Positions 22,694 to 33,979 of a stretch of DNA of 64,000 bases are shown in pieces. The first letter of the stretch is position 1. Every line of letters starts with the position of its first letter. Below the pieces are notes generated by a model. That model ran no database searches. It saw only the letters and a program-made list of their open reading frames with translations, and had not been told where the DNA came from. Made by a program: the position numbers and the translations under genes. The DNA is taken from the NCBI GenBank assembly GCA_025201375.1, contig JAIWZP010000012.1:434001-498000 (forward strand). The letters are read 5' to 3'. Source of the stretch: Gongronella butleri (taxonomy: Eukaryota > Mucoromycota > Mucoromycetes > Mucorales > Cunninghamellaceae).

Positions 22694-24169
22694 ATGGGTC
22701 AACAATACTCGAAGCGAAAAATTAAAAAGTGGCGTCTTACGAAGAAAAGCGCGACAAGCAGCACATCAACCAGTAGCACACAGACATCCAGCAGCCAGCA
22801 CACGTCTTCTGTCACAACGTACACCCATCAGAGCAACGGAAGACGATATGTTGACGACCAATCAATCCCTTATCCTTTGCCCACAGACGACACTGGTACG
22901 AATTGTCCTGGACTCTTAAGTGTTCATTTTAAATTCACTGCCTCTTTTAGAAACGGATCGCGTTCATCAAGAGCATTGGATTCTGAAGGATGCCACACAA
23001 AGGTATTTTGACAAGTGCTTCACAATGAGACTGACTAATGCACAAAAGTAGAAACTATCAAGCACCTGTTGAGGAAGCACTTACCAAAGGGATCAATGTT
23101 CTCGATTCAGGCTGTGGTAGGACCTGAAAAAAAAAGCATTCAAAGTCCCCCATGCACTCGCAATGGCCAACCATGGCCATGCAGTCTGTGTCACCTTACA
23201 CGCACGCTAAGCTTCTTCTCTTTTTTATATTCTTGACCATTTTGAATTGGTGGAATCAAGGGCCAGGCACTTGGGTATTTGAGATGGCCGAGGACTTCCC
23301 TGCTTCTCAGTTCTATGGCGTCGACATTGTCCCGACTTTCCCGGAATCTATCAAACCCAAGAACGTTACTTTCAATGTGGCCAACATCACCGAGCCATTG
23401 CCTTACCCTGACGCCCATTTTGACTACATTTACCAGCGCTTGATGATTTTCTCCTTGACAAAGGAACAATGGCAGCTGGTAAAGCAGGAAAAAAGAATTT
23501 TGTTTCGGCTTTTTTTGTGACTGATCATGAACTTTAACCAGGCTATTCGTGAGTTGGTGCGCAAATTGCGTCCTGGTGGCACAATTGAATTGATGGAAGT
23601 ACGTACAAAGCCTGTGTTCCAAAATTTTGTGATATTGATCTTTTTTTTTAGGCAGATTGCCATTGGACAAACATGGGCCCATTGGCACAAATTCTTAACA
23701 AGGCTAGTAAGTCTTTTCTTGAAACAATCTTATGCGTCCGTCATTGACACGCGCGTTTGATTTTTTTTGAAAGTCATCGACTTGTTCATATTCAGGGGTC
23801 TTGTGCCTGACGTTTCTGAGAAAATGGGTACATATTGCGAGGACCATGGTTTGCGCAATGTTCACATTGTTCGACACCGCCTTACGATTAACCATGGTGG
23901 CAGAATTGGTGCATTACACTGGTAATAAGATGCTTATTGTTTCATTAGATTTGTCCATGTTAATCCATTGGATTTTGCTTCGTAGGGAGGATCTCAAGCA
24001 AATGTGCGTCGCAATGCATCCGCTGTTTGTTATTTCCGGCCATCCGGAATGGGAAGACACTTCCAAGTTCCATGGATTCTTAGACCAATGCGCCCAAGAG
24101 TGTGCGCAATACCAAACAGTCATTTTTACTCACTCAGTGTATGCAGAAAAGCCCGCGGCCGGCTCGTAA
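22694..24169 (+). CDS. SAM-dependent class I methyltransferase with Ser/Thr-rich, possibly myristoylated N-terminus
   Basis: Exons 22694-22895, 22951-23002, 23052-23116, 23261-23478, 23542-23598, 23652-23706, 23774-23921 and 23986-24169 join in phase to 326 residues. SAM-binding motif I is VLDSGCGPGTWVFEMA; further motifs are FYGVDIVP, LPYPDAHFDYIYQRLMIF and LVRKLRPGGTIELME, as in fungal UMTA/LaeA-like methyltransferases. The N-terminus MGQQYSKRKIKKW has Gly2 and following basic residues, compatible with N-myristoylation, and then a Ser/Thr-rich linker. The substrate is unknown. The third-to-fourth exon junction falls inside the SAM motif. Confidence 0.82.
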
Positions 24170-24334
24170 AAAGTAAAACACCCTCCTCGTCAATGTGCTT
24201 GTCGCATAGAGTGTGCAATGGCCATTTGAAAGCATCGTTTTATCCTTGACAGGTTTATTGCCTGAGCAACTCAAATTAAATACAATTTTTGCATTTTCAC
24301 AAGCATCCAACCAAATGAACTTTTTAACCCCAAG

Positions 24335-24889
24335 GCATTGAGCAAAGCAGATTGCCTTACATATTTTCCATCGTCTTGGGTGCGCTATTATTGTGCAAAG
24401 CTTAATGACATTAATAAGGAAGACTCGATTTTCGAGATATTCGACGTATACGATCCTTTCTCGGTAGAAAATTCTTGCCGACTCAAAGCCATGGGCTACC
24501 GAGCATTATCTATTGCAATTTTACTGCTTTCGACGGACCTCTGTAAAGTCTACAATATCATGAAAGCATCATCTACGCGTGAAAAACGATTTTTCAGGCA
24601 AACAACTTTATTTTCATTGTGTACAATGGATTCTGGAAGCAAGCCAGTTGCACATGCTCTGGGATCAGTTGCGTGGCGAGTTTCGATTCTGAGCAGCATT
24701 GTTTGGAGTGCCTTAATGCCTTACCCGCGAGAGAAAGGGTAATTCGCGCGTTCTGAACGGCTCATTTTTTTTTTTTTTTTTGCACGTGCAATGTTGAATT
24801 TGCATTCATGGATGATTATGGAGATGTGCAGAATCACGAATTTTAAGCAACTTTATCCGCCACACTTTGGTGCCGAGGTAAACGCGGTC
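24335..24889 (+). pseudogene. Possible hypothetical gene fragment
   Basis: An open stretch to 24742 reads into a plausible intron (donor near 24739, T-run near 24763-24780, acceptor ...gtgcag at 24831) and continues in phase as GITNFKQLYPPHFGAE to a second donor near 24880. I find no start and no exon beyond it. The translation (for example DSIFEIFDVYDPFS) is coding-like but I recognise no family. It could be a decayed gene or an unrecognised real one. Confidence 0.25.
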
Positions 24890-25798
24890 AAAAATCAGAG
24901 AGAGCGCCTGGTCCGATGGATGCAAATGGAATTCGCGGCCCCATTGGCCGACACGCATCATGTTCGTGTCGCCAGGCTCACAATGGCCGCGAGTCTTGTG
25001 TCACCTTGCATGAGCAATGAAAAAAATGGCGCGCTTTTTTCGCACCCCGCAAGACCAAGAGCGCGTGTGCGGCACCATCCTGTCATCTTGCCATCTACCA
25101 TGTAATGTCGCCTCGGCGGGCGCGAGAGCGCTCAGAGCGAGCGTCAAAAAGTCGATGTAGTACTACCTAAAACAAAAATTGCAACGCGCCACTTTTTTTT
25201 TTTGCTGAACATCAAACGTTGAGCCCACATGTGCCTCATTTTACCTACACTTCTATCATTCAAAGAGAAGGCAATGAGAAACGTCATATGAGCCCAGTTT
25301 TGCCACCGTAAAAGCTGATTTGAGCATCCGGACAAATGTTCAAAAGTAGGTGAAATGGGGCCGCGTCGAAAGTTGAAACCTGGATCTTTCGATCCCGCCT
25401 GCACCACTATGCAGGTCCCTTTGAGTGAGCATAAAAAAAAGAGGCCAATCTGCTCAATCCCTAACAAGGGGTATATACAGGATTTTTTTGAGAGTGTCGC
25501 GCGAGGCGACAAAGTGCAATGGCCCTGATCCGACACATCCATTACGTGATCATGGCCACGGCGTACAAAGTATATGTGTTTGTGCAGCTGGCTCTCCGCT
25601 CATGAAGCGCGATTAAAACACTGCCGAAATATCAGCAGCCGCTACAAGCAAATGCAACGTTTGATTTCATCTTGGCGACTTTCAAGGTAAAATAAAATAA
25701 GGCGAGATGAAGAAGAAAGAGAGAGAGAGAGAGAGAGAGACATGCTTCAACACGACGCACGCTGATTTTCCTTGTTATTATTTTTTTGGCACACTCTT

Positions 25799-26090
25799 AG
25801 ATCTTATCACGTTTGCCGAGGCATCAGTTGTTCCCCTCCGCATTGTGGTGCGGAAATACGCTGGGCTGTCCACCAATGGCGATGACATTCGCTCAGTTTT
25901 GACATAAGCACGACGTCAAAGTGAAAATGCTCTTTTTTTTTTGTCAATTTCTTCTCATCAGGGTGATGCATGGTCGAGCCGGCTTAGAATTAGCTGCATC
26001 GCATCAGATCGGTTCAATTGCTGTTGATCATGGGTATGGCGTTGAGGAGTTTGACGCCACCACAGACAAATCAGCTTTTTGTCACTTTTT
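25799..26090 (+). pseudogene. Possible hypothetical coding islands
   Basis: After an acceptor-like ttag at about 25800, one frame reads LITFAEASVVPLRIVVRKYAG to a stop. After another acceptor-like tcatcag near 25961 a second frame reads GRAGLELAASHQIGSIAVDH. Both look more like protein than noise, but they cannot be joined in one frame and no start was found. No family recognised. Confidence 0.2.
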
Positions 26091-26413
26091 TTTTTTTTCG
26101 AAATAAAGCGGAGATGGACTTCCTCACTAGTCAACAGTCTTCATCGTGTCCGTTTTGGCACGTGTGATGCTTAATTATTCAAAGGCATCTGCATTATGGG
26201 CAAGTTTCTGTAGCAATGCCCCCTGCCAAAATCACGATCTTCGATAATTGTATTTTCTCGGCACTCTGGCTTTGTGGTGATCCAAAAAGAGCTCATTTAA
26301 ACGAGCTCCTTTTTCTGCATCAGGTGCTTATGCCATCGATGCCATCAAATACTGCGGTCATAAGAATCAGTGTAAAATCGAGTTGTCAGAGTAAGAAAAA
26401 CAATTTATTCTCG

Positions 26414-27667
26414 TCAATAGCCAAGGCCCAGATTAATTGGAGAGTTCAAATCGTTCATGCGGCACAACTCGCGCACAATGTAGTGCCATGCGTCCTTTTC
26501 TAAGCCAACAGTGCGACCGTGCTCCCAAAGTTTGCGACGTTTGTACTCATACGTAGTGTCGTCTATGCTACGCAGGATTTCATCTAAGCGGTGTGCTTCA
26601 TCACGGCGCACTCGAACAATAAAGCTATCCCAGTCCACATCACGTTCAAAAGGTTCAATGATTCCATCAGAAATGACCACCGGGACCACGCCAAATGCAA
26701 TGTATTCCCAAATGCGCGTCGTATCCAGAGTCCAGCCCATTGGTGCCAAGCCATACTTTGCGCGAGCTAATTTGAGCGCGTATTCTTCATCCGCCAAGCC
26801 AGGGCCAATGTCATAGTCGCGGTAGTGCTGAAAATGCTGAAAAATGAGTGATCGAATGCCATTGGAGTAAAGATCTCCAGGTTGCACGTCCGAGCAGCAG
26901 CCATGGAAGATCACAAACGTATCTCGCTTCTTGCCGTTGAGGGGATGGCCATGCGAATCCAAAAAAGCCGAAATATCGATTTCCATGTGATGAATTAACC
27001 TCGTCGCTGATGGAATCACAATGTCGCGTTGGAATCGATGTCGGTTTGCCCAAATTCTGCGCTTGTCGCCCACCGTCGTCATAAAGATTGCTGGTTGGAA
27101 TCGGTCATTATTTGCATAATATGTAAAAGTCTTATCCATTGGGTGGACCATGAGATGATTTCGTCCTTGAGATGCATTCCAATAAGGATGCTCTTGCATC
27201 ACATAGTCCATCAATGGGTCAACGTACTTGGTCTCCACGTCACATCGTTCCTCCCAATTCCAGCCGTGCTGCGACCAACAATTGTAGAGATAGCAACTTC
27301 CAAAAAAAGGCACAAAAAAGAAGGTTGCTTCATCCGGATTTTGGGTCACGTACAGCTTATGCATCACGCTGCTGGGGTCCATGAGCTGCTTGTATAAGAT
27401 GATTTCCGAATTGTAATTGGACTCGTGACAACGACCCTCGCGGACGGTCTCTGGTACTTGGATGTGAGAGGGAATATCGTACACAAAGATTTTTGCATCG
27501 CATAGACTGTCTTCAACTCGAGATGGCCAATACTGGGAGACATCGTGCACGGGCAAGGGTGGCGCCGGTGAGTATGGGCGCTGGTATTTGAAGGACTGGA
27601 ATAAAAGCACACAAAAAATGACTGCAAAGACGATCCAACGCGTATTAACTCGTAATAGAGCTGGCAT
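26414..27667 (-). CDS. Exostosin-like glycosyltransferase (GT47), type II membrane protein
   Basis: Intronless, 417 residues from the ATG at 27667. An N-terminal signal anchor is visible (WIVFAVIFCVLLF at residues about 9-21), so the catalytic domain should face the Golgi lumen. GT47/exostosin features are KIFVYDIP, NSEIILYKQL, ATFFFVPFFGSCYL, and the C-terminal block APMGWTLDTTRIWEYIAFG followed by VVPVVISDGI, which forms the nucleotide-sugar site. Members add hexuronic acid, xylose, arabinose or galactose to glycans; the sugar here is unknown. The gene has no introns, unlike most neighbours. Confidence 0.88.
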   Translation of the reverse strand: MPALLRVNTRWIVFAVIFCVLLFQSFKYQRPYSPAPPLPVHDVSQYWPSRVEDSLCDAKIFVYDIPSHIQVPETVREGRCHESNYNSEIILYKQLMDPSSVMHKLYVTQNPDEATFFFVPFFGSCYLYNCWSQHGWNWEERCDVETKYVDPLMDYVMQEHPYWNASQGRNHLMVHPMDKTFTYYANNDRFQPAIFMTTVGDKRRIWANRHRFQRDIVIPSATRLIHHMEIDISAFLDSHGHPLNGKKRDTFVIFHGCCSDVQPGDLYSNGIRSLIFQHFQHYRDYDIGPGLADEEYALKLARAKYGLAPMGWTLDTTRIWEYIAFGVVPVVISDGIIEPFERDVDWDSFIVRVRRDEAHRLDEILRSIDDTTYEYKRRKLWEHGRTVGLEKDAWHYIVRELCRMNDLNSPINLGLGY

Positions 27668-27864
27668 GGCGTACGTTATGAATGTGTCAAAAAAATAAGC
27701 AGTAGAAAAAAAAAACGAGTGGAAAGAGGAAGACAAAGAAATTTACATTTTTGGCGCAAAAAAATTGAATAAAATTGGCCAATGATTGTCATTTAAAAGA
27801 GTTTTACTAATCTGCCCAGCTGCTTTTTTTTGGATCGTGACACAAATTCTATTTCCAAACATGG

Positions 27865-29292
27865 ATGTGGCAAATTGATTGGTTCAAAAATTCAGGTCAA
27901 TGGAGGCAAAAAAAAAAAAAAAAAAAAAGAGCAGACTCCCCTTTTCTTTTTCCTTTTTTTTTTTTTTTTTCTCGAGACACTTTTTCTTTTTCTTTTTGCA
28001 CAGGTCTGCGCATCGGCTTGATGAAAAGGTTTGGACTTGACAACCGAAAAAACCAAGACAAGAGCCTTCCACCTGTGGATGTGAAAGTGGACGATGCGCC
28101 CGTGTTTTTTATTGGTCCAGCGAGCCGTGACAACCCAATGTCCCAAGTGCGCACCAAGCTGCTCGGAAAGGTGCACTTCAATGACCCCAAGATCAAATGG
28201 AACCGCATCACGTTGCATTTTTTTGGCAAGGCTGGTTTAAACATGGATGTGCCATCCTCAGTTTTACCAATTCCTCGGGAGACGGGCAGCGGATTGGGCG
28301 ATGATGATCTTTGCCAACAAAACTCAATGACCCACCTGGAAACGACCGTGACTCTGTGCGAAGTTGAAAAGGAATTGATCTTCACTGGCGAGCCCAGCAT
28401 TGATTTTGGCCTACATCTGCCTCACCATCTGCCACCCTCCATCAAAACCGATCACGCGTTTGTTGAATATCACCTCGTCGCTATTTTTTCAGCCGGATCC
28501 TTCTTCAAAAAGTATCGAATTGAGCGCACAGTCACAATTTGCAGGCATTATTTACCCAGCGCCAGCGCATTGATCCCCAGCGTCGAATACAATGGCGTCC
28601 GAGAATGGTTTGAATGGAGCGCCGAGGTTCCGAAGGCGACCGCCATGGAGGCCGGTGAGGTTGTCTTGGCATTGCGCTGGAGCGTTGAAAAAGAACAAGT
28701 CGAGGTAGATCGCGTCGAATTGACATTGCAGCAATTGGAAACCTATCGGTAGGGCAATATACAGCACACAGCATCGAATCGGCAATGATGCTCATCCTTG
28801 TGTGGGCTCAATTGTTTTAGGTTTAATACGAAGCAAGGGCTCCATAGTCTCAAACCAATGGTCACCAGTTTCCCTGCAACATTGTATCACCCTCCTACGT
28901 TTTCAAGTAGCTCAGAGACACACTTTATTCGCACACCGTTGATTCCGCAAATCAGGGCACACCATTTTGACCCCTTTTTAGAAATTACCCATCGATTACA
29001 GCTGACGATTCACTTTGCGACTGGACATTCTGCCAAAGCCATCAAGCTCGAATTCCCCATCATCATAACTGATTATCCAGCCAGCCCCGAATCAGTGGGC
29101 TCTCCACAATCCTCACATAATCTGCTGTCTACACCAACTTCATCTACTGCGTCTGCACCCTCGCCCTCCCATTCAATGCCCGCTCGTCGATCAAATTCAA
29201 ACCATCTCATTATTCCCGCTGGCGGTGACGATGCGATCGCTGTAGATTTAGATCTCCCAGAATATACTCCACAATATCTCGAGTACGAGTAA
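27865..29292 (+). CDS. Alpha-arrestin-like protein (arrestin N and C domains)
   Basis: Exons 27865-27895, 28004-28748 and 28821-29292 give 415 residues. An arrestin N-like domain (WNRITLHFFGKAGL, GLHLPHHLPPSIK, HAFVEYHLVAIF) is followed by an arrestin C-like domain (FIRTPLIP, HHFDPFLEITHRLQLTIHF, IIITDYP) and a Ser/Pro tail ending LPEYTPQYLEYE. Alpha-arrestins recruit Rsp5/Nedd4 ubiquitin ligases to membrane transporters; the tail has PEY-type motifs but no perfect PPxY. The first intron carries both an A-run after the donor and a T-run before the acceptor. Its stop is 19 bp from the stop of the convergent symplekin gene. Confidence 0.82.
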
Positions 29293-29311
29293 TTTATTAA
29301 AGTATACCGCT

Positions 29312-32286
29312 TTATTGTGAGATTTTTGTTTGCAAAATTGGCAGCATAAATTTGGCACGTAGACGTTTTTCGATGTAAAGTTCCTTGATAAGGGATTGCA
29401 ATTCTATTGTGACAGGCGCTGAAGCCAAAAAAAAAAAAAAAAAAGTCAGCCCCATTTTTTTTTTCCCTAGTCGCTCTTTTTACCAGCTGTGCATAAAATC
29501 TTCAAGACCCTCAGAGCCAAAGTTTCGCTCCCAGCAGGGTAATTTCTGATGCAACCAACTAGACTTGATGATTCGATACCAATGCTTGAGACAATGCGAT
29601 CAATATTTTGTCGGACACATTGCTGCACAAAGGAGTCCATTTGCGTGTACAGGACAAACAGCCTAAGTGGAGGTGAAATTTAGCTAACTTGCATCGTACA
29701 TGCAATTCCGTGGCGCTTACTCTTTCAACAAATCATGATCCTTTGTGCATAATGCCAGAAACAAGTCCAAATGTTCGCTAACGGCTTTTTCTGACCACGT
29801 AGACGTATTTTGATTCTCAGTATCACCGCTTGCAGCTTGCTCTGGGTCGATTACGCTTCCTTTGGCTGAGTCTATAAGCTTGCTTGCTGATTGAACAGAG
29901 AACTGCTTGACGTCCTCCGCCAAAGCATGCTCTGGGACCCACCTTTTGACAGCAGCAATTGCTGTTGACCTGGCCTTTACGTCGGTGTCCATGCAAATTG
30001 CGAGCAGGGCCGAGAGACATTGCGATCTAATCGATGGCCTGTATGTGGCCAAGTCGCGCAAAGCTGAAACGCACATCACAAACCGATTAGGCTGATCTTG
30101 CATGATTTGACTAATCTTTTCGACGATGGTTTCATTCAGAGCTGGAGCGGCGAGTAAGAGCTTGACTATTGACTTGTCTTTGTGCTCTACGACATGGAAT
30201 CCAGAATCGAGCAGGCGTAATAACCAATAATAGTAGCCATGAACATCACCATTGGCTATTTGAGATGTTTCTTGATGAAGCTCAGCATAGCGCTCTTCAT
30301 CCAGCCACGCCAGGGCTAGTTCGTACCTTTGCAAAAATAACAAACATAATTAGAAACCCCATTCAATGAACGATTCAGTGTCATACCTTGAAGAAAAATC
30401 CTGAGACACGAACGAAAGCAGTATTTCTTTGAGCAAGTTTGCGCGCTTTTGAATGTCGGGCAGCCACGTCAATGGTGCATTCTTGTCGTCGGACGGTGCG
30501 AGCATTTCATGAACTTCCATTTTCGAATCCTCGCTTTTCACAGAATACAAAGCAACGTCGCTTTCGACGGAATTCGTTGGATGAATGTCCAAGCCGATAG
30601 ATGTTGCTTGTGTGAAGAGTTTTGAGATTGCTTTGATCCAAAATGCCTTGTACGATACGCCCATCGCCGATTTGGCTACCGTGCCAGCTGCATCGTCGGC
30701 CGGGTTGTCGTTCAATTGATCAATCGCAAGCACCCGTTCCAATGATGACTTTATCCATGAGAGTTGCTCATCGTCTGTGGGCAAAAGCGAGGGTAGCAAG
30801 TGGCCAGAAGACGATGCAAGCTGAACGTCGGCCGCAGCAGGAATAGGCACAGTCTCCGAAGGAGCCAAAGGGGTACTGTTTGTCGGAGTAGAATCATCGA
30901 CAAAGTCATTTGCAGCTTCAATGTCTTCTTGAGCGAGCTTGATTTCTTCAGGAATATCTTGAATAGTGCTGGCGTCCATTGCGCTCTCTACTATTGCTGG
31001 GTCCACAGCAAGGATCGACTCTGGGATCTATAAAGCGAACAGAATCAGCATTTTGTTGCTTGTTCCAAAAAGTTACAAACGTACCATGTTGATCCGCTCT
31101 GTCATTATATCAAAGGAAGCGCTTTGCAAAATAGCTACGCAAAGATCAACAATAGCATAGGTAGGAACATGTGATGCATCCACATTGTTCAATTTCACTC
31201 GAGCTTGCTGACGATCTTCTAATCTTGGTCTTCTCTCCTTCCTGTCGCCCGTGTCTCCAGGATAAGCACGTTTCCGCTTAATGTCATCGTTCCCATTTCT
31301 CCAACGGATCTGCGAGGGGTTTCCACCAAGCATCGAATAAGCACCTATCAGTTCTGGTCTATAAACACTGAGACGATCAAATCTATAAAACAAAAGAAAT
31401 TGAGCATTCACACACAAAAAATGCAAACGTTCCAGCAAGACCGTACCGAATCATGGATGCAATGGCCAACTTGATGCATTTTTGAAGATTTTCCGAAGCC
31501 CAAGAGTCAAAATTGGCGGAAGCTTTCTTTCCCAAAGTCACCAAGGCACCAAGAATGATCCGTGTCAATTGGGAGCGTAGCTGGGCTGACGTTGGAAGGA
31601 TGGAAATGATGGCGCTCAACACGCTCATGGATCTAACAGACAAATTAGCCAAATAAGCCAATTATGCCAAAAAAAAGCAATCCTTACCGCTCTTCTCCAG
31701 TCAATTGATCTAGCATCAAATCCAAATGGCGTTTGCCATCGTCTTCCAACTGCTCGAGATTAAGCAGTCGATGATTTGGTCGAATCATGGAAACATTGAA
31801 AATATCCTAGAGCACAAAGATCAGCACGTAAAATAGCATAGACATCATGCTAAAGTTACCCCTTGATCTTCATCTGCTTTCTCTTTTCTCGTTTCTAATG
31901 TTATCAGGGTTTGCAGGCACTTGAAAGCGGCAAGTCGCACGCCGGTATGTGCGCTGCGAATCCACGAGTTTTCCAAGAGGCCAATCAGCACGCGCATCGA
32001 GTTCCACATATCAGTCTCATTTTCATTTTTGCTTCTAAACAAACATAAAATAAGCAGTTAGCGAGGCACACTCGTCGTTTTTTCAGACGAACATTGTCAA
32101 AAATGTGTGTGGTAAAACAAGATTCAAAGCCTTTAGGATCGTTTTTAAGCGATCCGCATCCGCATCCGTATCATTTACGGCATTTAGGACCAATTGCAAA
32201 AATCCACCTGACGCATAAGAAGCTGCTTCACTGGGATCCTTGCTTGCACGCAAACAAAGCTGCTCGATTTGATCGATCGGGTTCAT
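29312..32286 (-). CDS. PTA1: Symplekin/Pta1, mRNA 3'-end processing scaffold
   Basis: Exons (minus) 32286-32093, 32034-31860, 31806-31688, 31632-31447, 31382-31085, 31027-30387, 30326-29721, 29662-29484 and 29418-29312 join in phase to about 834 residues. The HEAT-like N-terminal domain (MWNSMRVLIGLLENSW, HTGVRLAAFKCLQTL) and the C-terminal domain (RFVMCVSALRDLATYRPSIR, LFVLYTQMDSFVQQCV) fit symplekin. It scaffolds the cleavage and polyadenylation factor and binds Ssu72 in the nucleus. The first donor is the least certain: I chose at|gttcgt because it alone keeps the phase. Another subunit of the same machinery, Yth1, lies 6 kb away but with unrelated genes between. Confidence 0.83.
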
Positions 32287-32764
32287 TCGTTGAAAAGATG
32301 CAGACGCCTATGGCAGAAAAACAAGGGCCTACTATTGCTTTGGGCACTGGAATGAGAGAAAAAAGTAACGTTTTTTTTTTTTTTTTTTGGTGTTTTGCTG
32401 TGAGCGGCATTTTATTCTTCCTATTTTGGCTTTTGTTTTAGCGCCAAAGAATAAAAGTTGACGCTGCGCGTCATTGGCGTCCTTTGGCCTCTTTAATGGC
32501 CTCTTTAATGGCCTCTTCAATGGCCATGCGCCTCGGTGTGATGAATCTGACAATGCGCATATGCATGCGCGCGCAACTTTGGCGCCGTTGATTCGCCTTA
32601 GAGCAGTCTCGCAAAAGAAACATGCGTTATCAATGAAAAAAACACGCGAGAATGCTCACTGAATTGTGATTGTATTTGTCGTGATCAGCGTCATCGACGT
32701 TATGCACACGTTTAGAATCAAGCCAAACGTCATAAAATTGCACAAGAGAGACATTTTATTACAT
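32287..32764. other. Intergenic with 12-bp tandem repeat and a dispersed-repeat copy
   Basis: Contains a plus-strand T-run near 32370-32388, a 12-bp unit ggcctctttaat repeated three times at about 32487-32523, and directly after it a short copy of the dispersed repeat also found at 38.8 and 55.6 kb. No gene seen. Confidence 0.5.
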
Positions 32765-33979
32765 CTAGATGACGAATTTTCTTCGATGGGTTGGATCCGA
32801 CCCACTGTCGACTTCTCCTCGCAAATCGCTGGCATCAAATTCTTCATCCAGGTGCTCCAGCTGATCTCCTTGTTTTGGAATACGCACATAGGCGTCAGTG
32901 CCATATCCATTGAGAGTCATGACACTGATGTCGCCACCCCAATATTCGGCATAGACTTTGCTCATTGGCAACCCCATTCCCATGGGCATGGCGCCATTAT
33001 TGGGCTGCTCGTTCATCGTGCCAGTCCAAGTGGTGACGTGTTTGAAATTTCCATGCAGCCCAAAGGACCAAAGCTGGCGGTATGTATCAGGATCAATGCC
33101 GCCGGCTTGGTCAGATATACGAAAGAACACATCTGTATCATTTGCACAAACCATGACGTCGACAGGGGCTGATGTGGATGGGTGAATCTTGTTTGTGTGC
33201 TGAGATGCATTTTGCAGAATCTGAAACAGAATGTATTCTATATGATCCACCACGTAAGCGAATTTCACGTTGCCGTGTTGTTGAATTGTCACTGGAACAT
33301 GCGGGTATAGTTCAGCGAGACGAGTTGTGCATTTTTGGAGGATATCCTGGGCTGAGCAATTTTGGAATACCATTGTCCGCCCTGATTCAGGCAATCCATG
33401 ATCGTATGCACTCGTTACGACGGGCGGGTATTCGGATAATATCAAATGCTGCTCTGCCAGGACGCGTCTCGAGATTCGCGATTTCAAAAGCGCGTTCATG
33501 AATGCATCCCTTTTTTCCTTGTCCAGGTAATCTTGGCATTCTTGAATTCCAAGCGCGAGATGTGGGATGACAACCAAATGGTCCACAAGTGACTGCTGCA
33601 GCACCTTGCAAAATTGTGCATTATCGTCCACAGTCTCAATTGGCTTGCAATGCCGCAATCGCTCAAAGGCTTCCCAGTACAGATTGTACACAGCTAGCAA
33701 ATGAGGATTTGACCCAACAATGAATGGCAATTGTTGCATGTCCCATAGCCTATGAGCAATACGAATTGGCAATTCCCGTCGAACAAAATTGGCCGACTTG
33801 ATCAAGCGCTCTTTTGTACGGTGCCGTTCGTAGAAAAGAAGCTGTCGTAAAGTAATGGGAGTGGGGCTGATCTGAACATATTCTTGCACGGTCTGATTCG
33901 CATAAAATTGGGGCTCCAATACCGACGTACTGTTGACTCCCTTGGAAACGTGCGAAAACAAACGTTTAATTCGTCGCAT
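32765..33979 (-). CDS. Mitochondrial protein kinase of the PDK/BCKDK family
   Basis: Intronless, 404 residues from the ATG at 33979; the N-terminus MRRIKRLFSHVSKG is basic and hydroxylated like a mitochondrial presequence. The family phosphorylates E1 alpha of pyruvate or branched-chain 2-oxoacid dehydrogenase in the matrix. The N-terminal helical bundle (LRQLLFYERHRTKERL, ELPIRIAHRLWDMQQLP) is followed by a GHKL ATP-binding domain with N-box (LFQILQNASQHT), G1 box (DQAGGI) and the G2-like GMGLPMSKVYAEYWGG. I cannot separate pyruvate from branched-chain specificity by eye. It is divergent from squalene epoxidase. Confidence 0.92.
   Translation of the reverse strand: MRRIKRLFSHVSKGVNSTSVLEPQFYANQTVQEYVQISPTPITLRQLLFYERHRTKERLIKSANFVRRELPIRIAHRLWDMQQLPFIVGSNPHLLAVYNLYWEAFERLRHCKPIETVDDNAQFCKVLQQSLVDHLVVIPHLALGIQECQDYLDKEKRDAFMNALLKSRISRRVLAEQHLILSEYPPVVTSAYDHGLPESGRTMVFQNCSAQDILQKCTTRLAELYPHVPVTIQQHGNVKFAYVVDHIEYILFQILQNASQHTNKIHPSTSAPVDVMVCANDTDVFFRISDQAGGIDPDTYRQLWSFGLHGNFKHVTTWTGTMNEQPNNGAMPMGMGLPMSKVYAEYWGGDISVMTLNGYGTDAYVRIPKQGDQLEHLDEEFDASDLRGEVDSGSDPTHRRKFVI

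Larger units (their letters stand above)
24170..26413. other. Gene-poor stretch with possible gene remnants and a GA microsatellite
   Basis: No complete gene could be built in 2.2 kb. Two coding-like islands are listed separately. A (GA)n repeat of about 26 bp lies near 25716-25740, and a BPS-like tccttgac occurs near 24244 without a matching intron. T-runs typical of local introns are present near 24763 and 25195. Confidence 0.4.

Noticed and set aside
24236..24262. Second U12-type intron suggested by tccttgacag near 24244
   Set aside because: No matching U12 donor or coding exons lie around it.
25380..25430. tRNA-like stem with ggatc/gatcc around 25380
   Set aside because: The surrounding sequence does not form a cloverleaf with a 7-bp acceptor stem and proper T-loop on either strand.
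28552..28785. Minus-strand frames opposite the arrestin gene
   Set aside because: Antisense to a conserved arrestin exon with in-phase splicing on the plus strand; no independent support.
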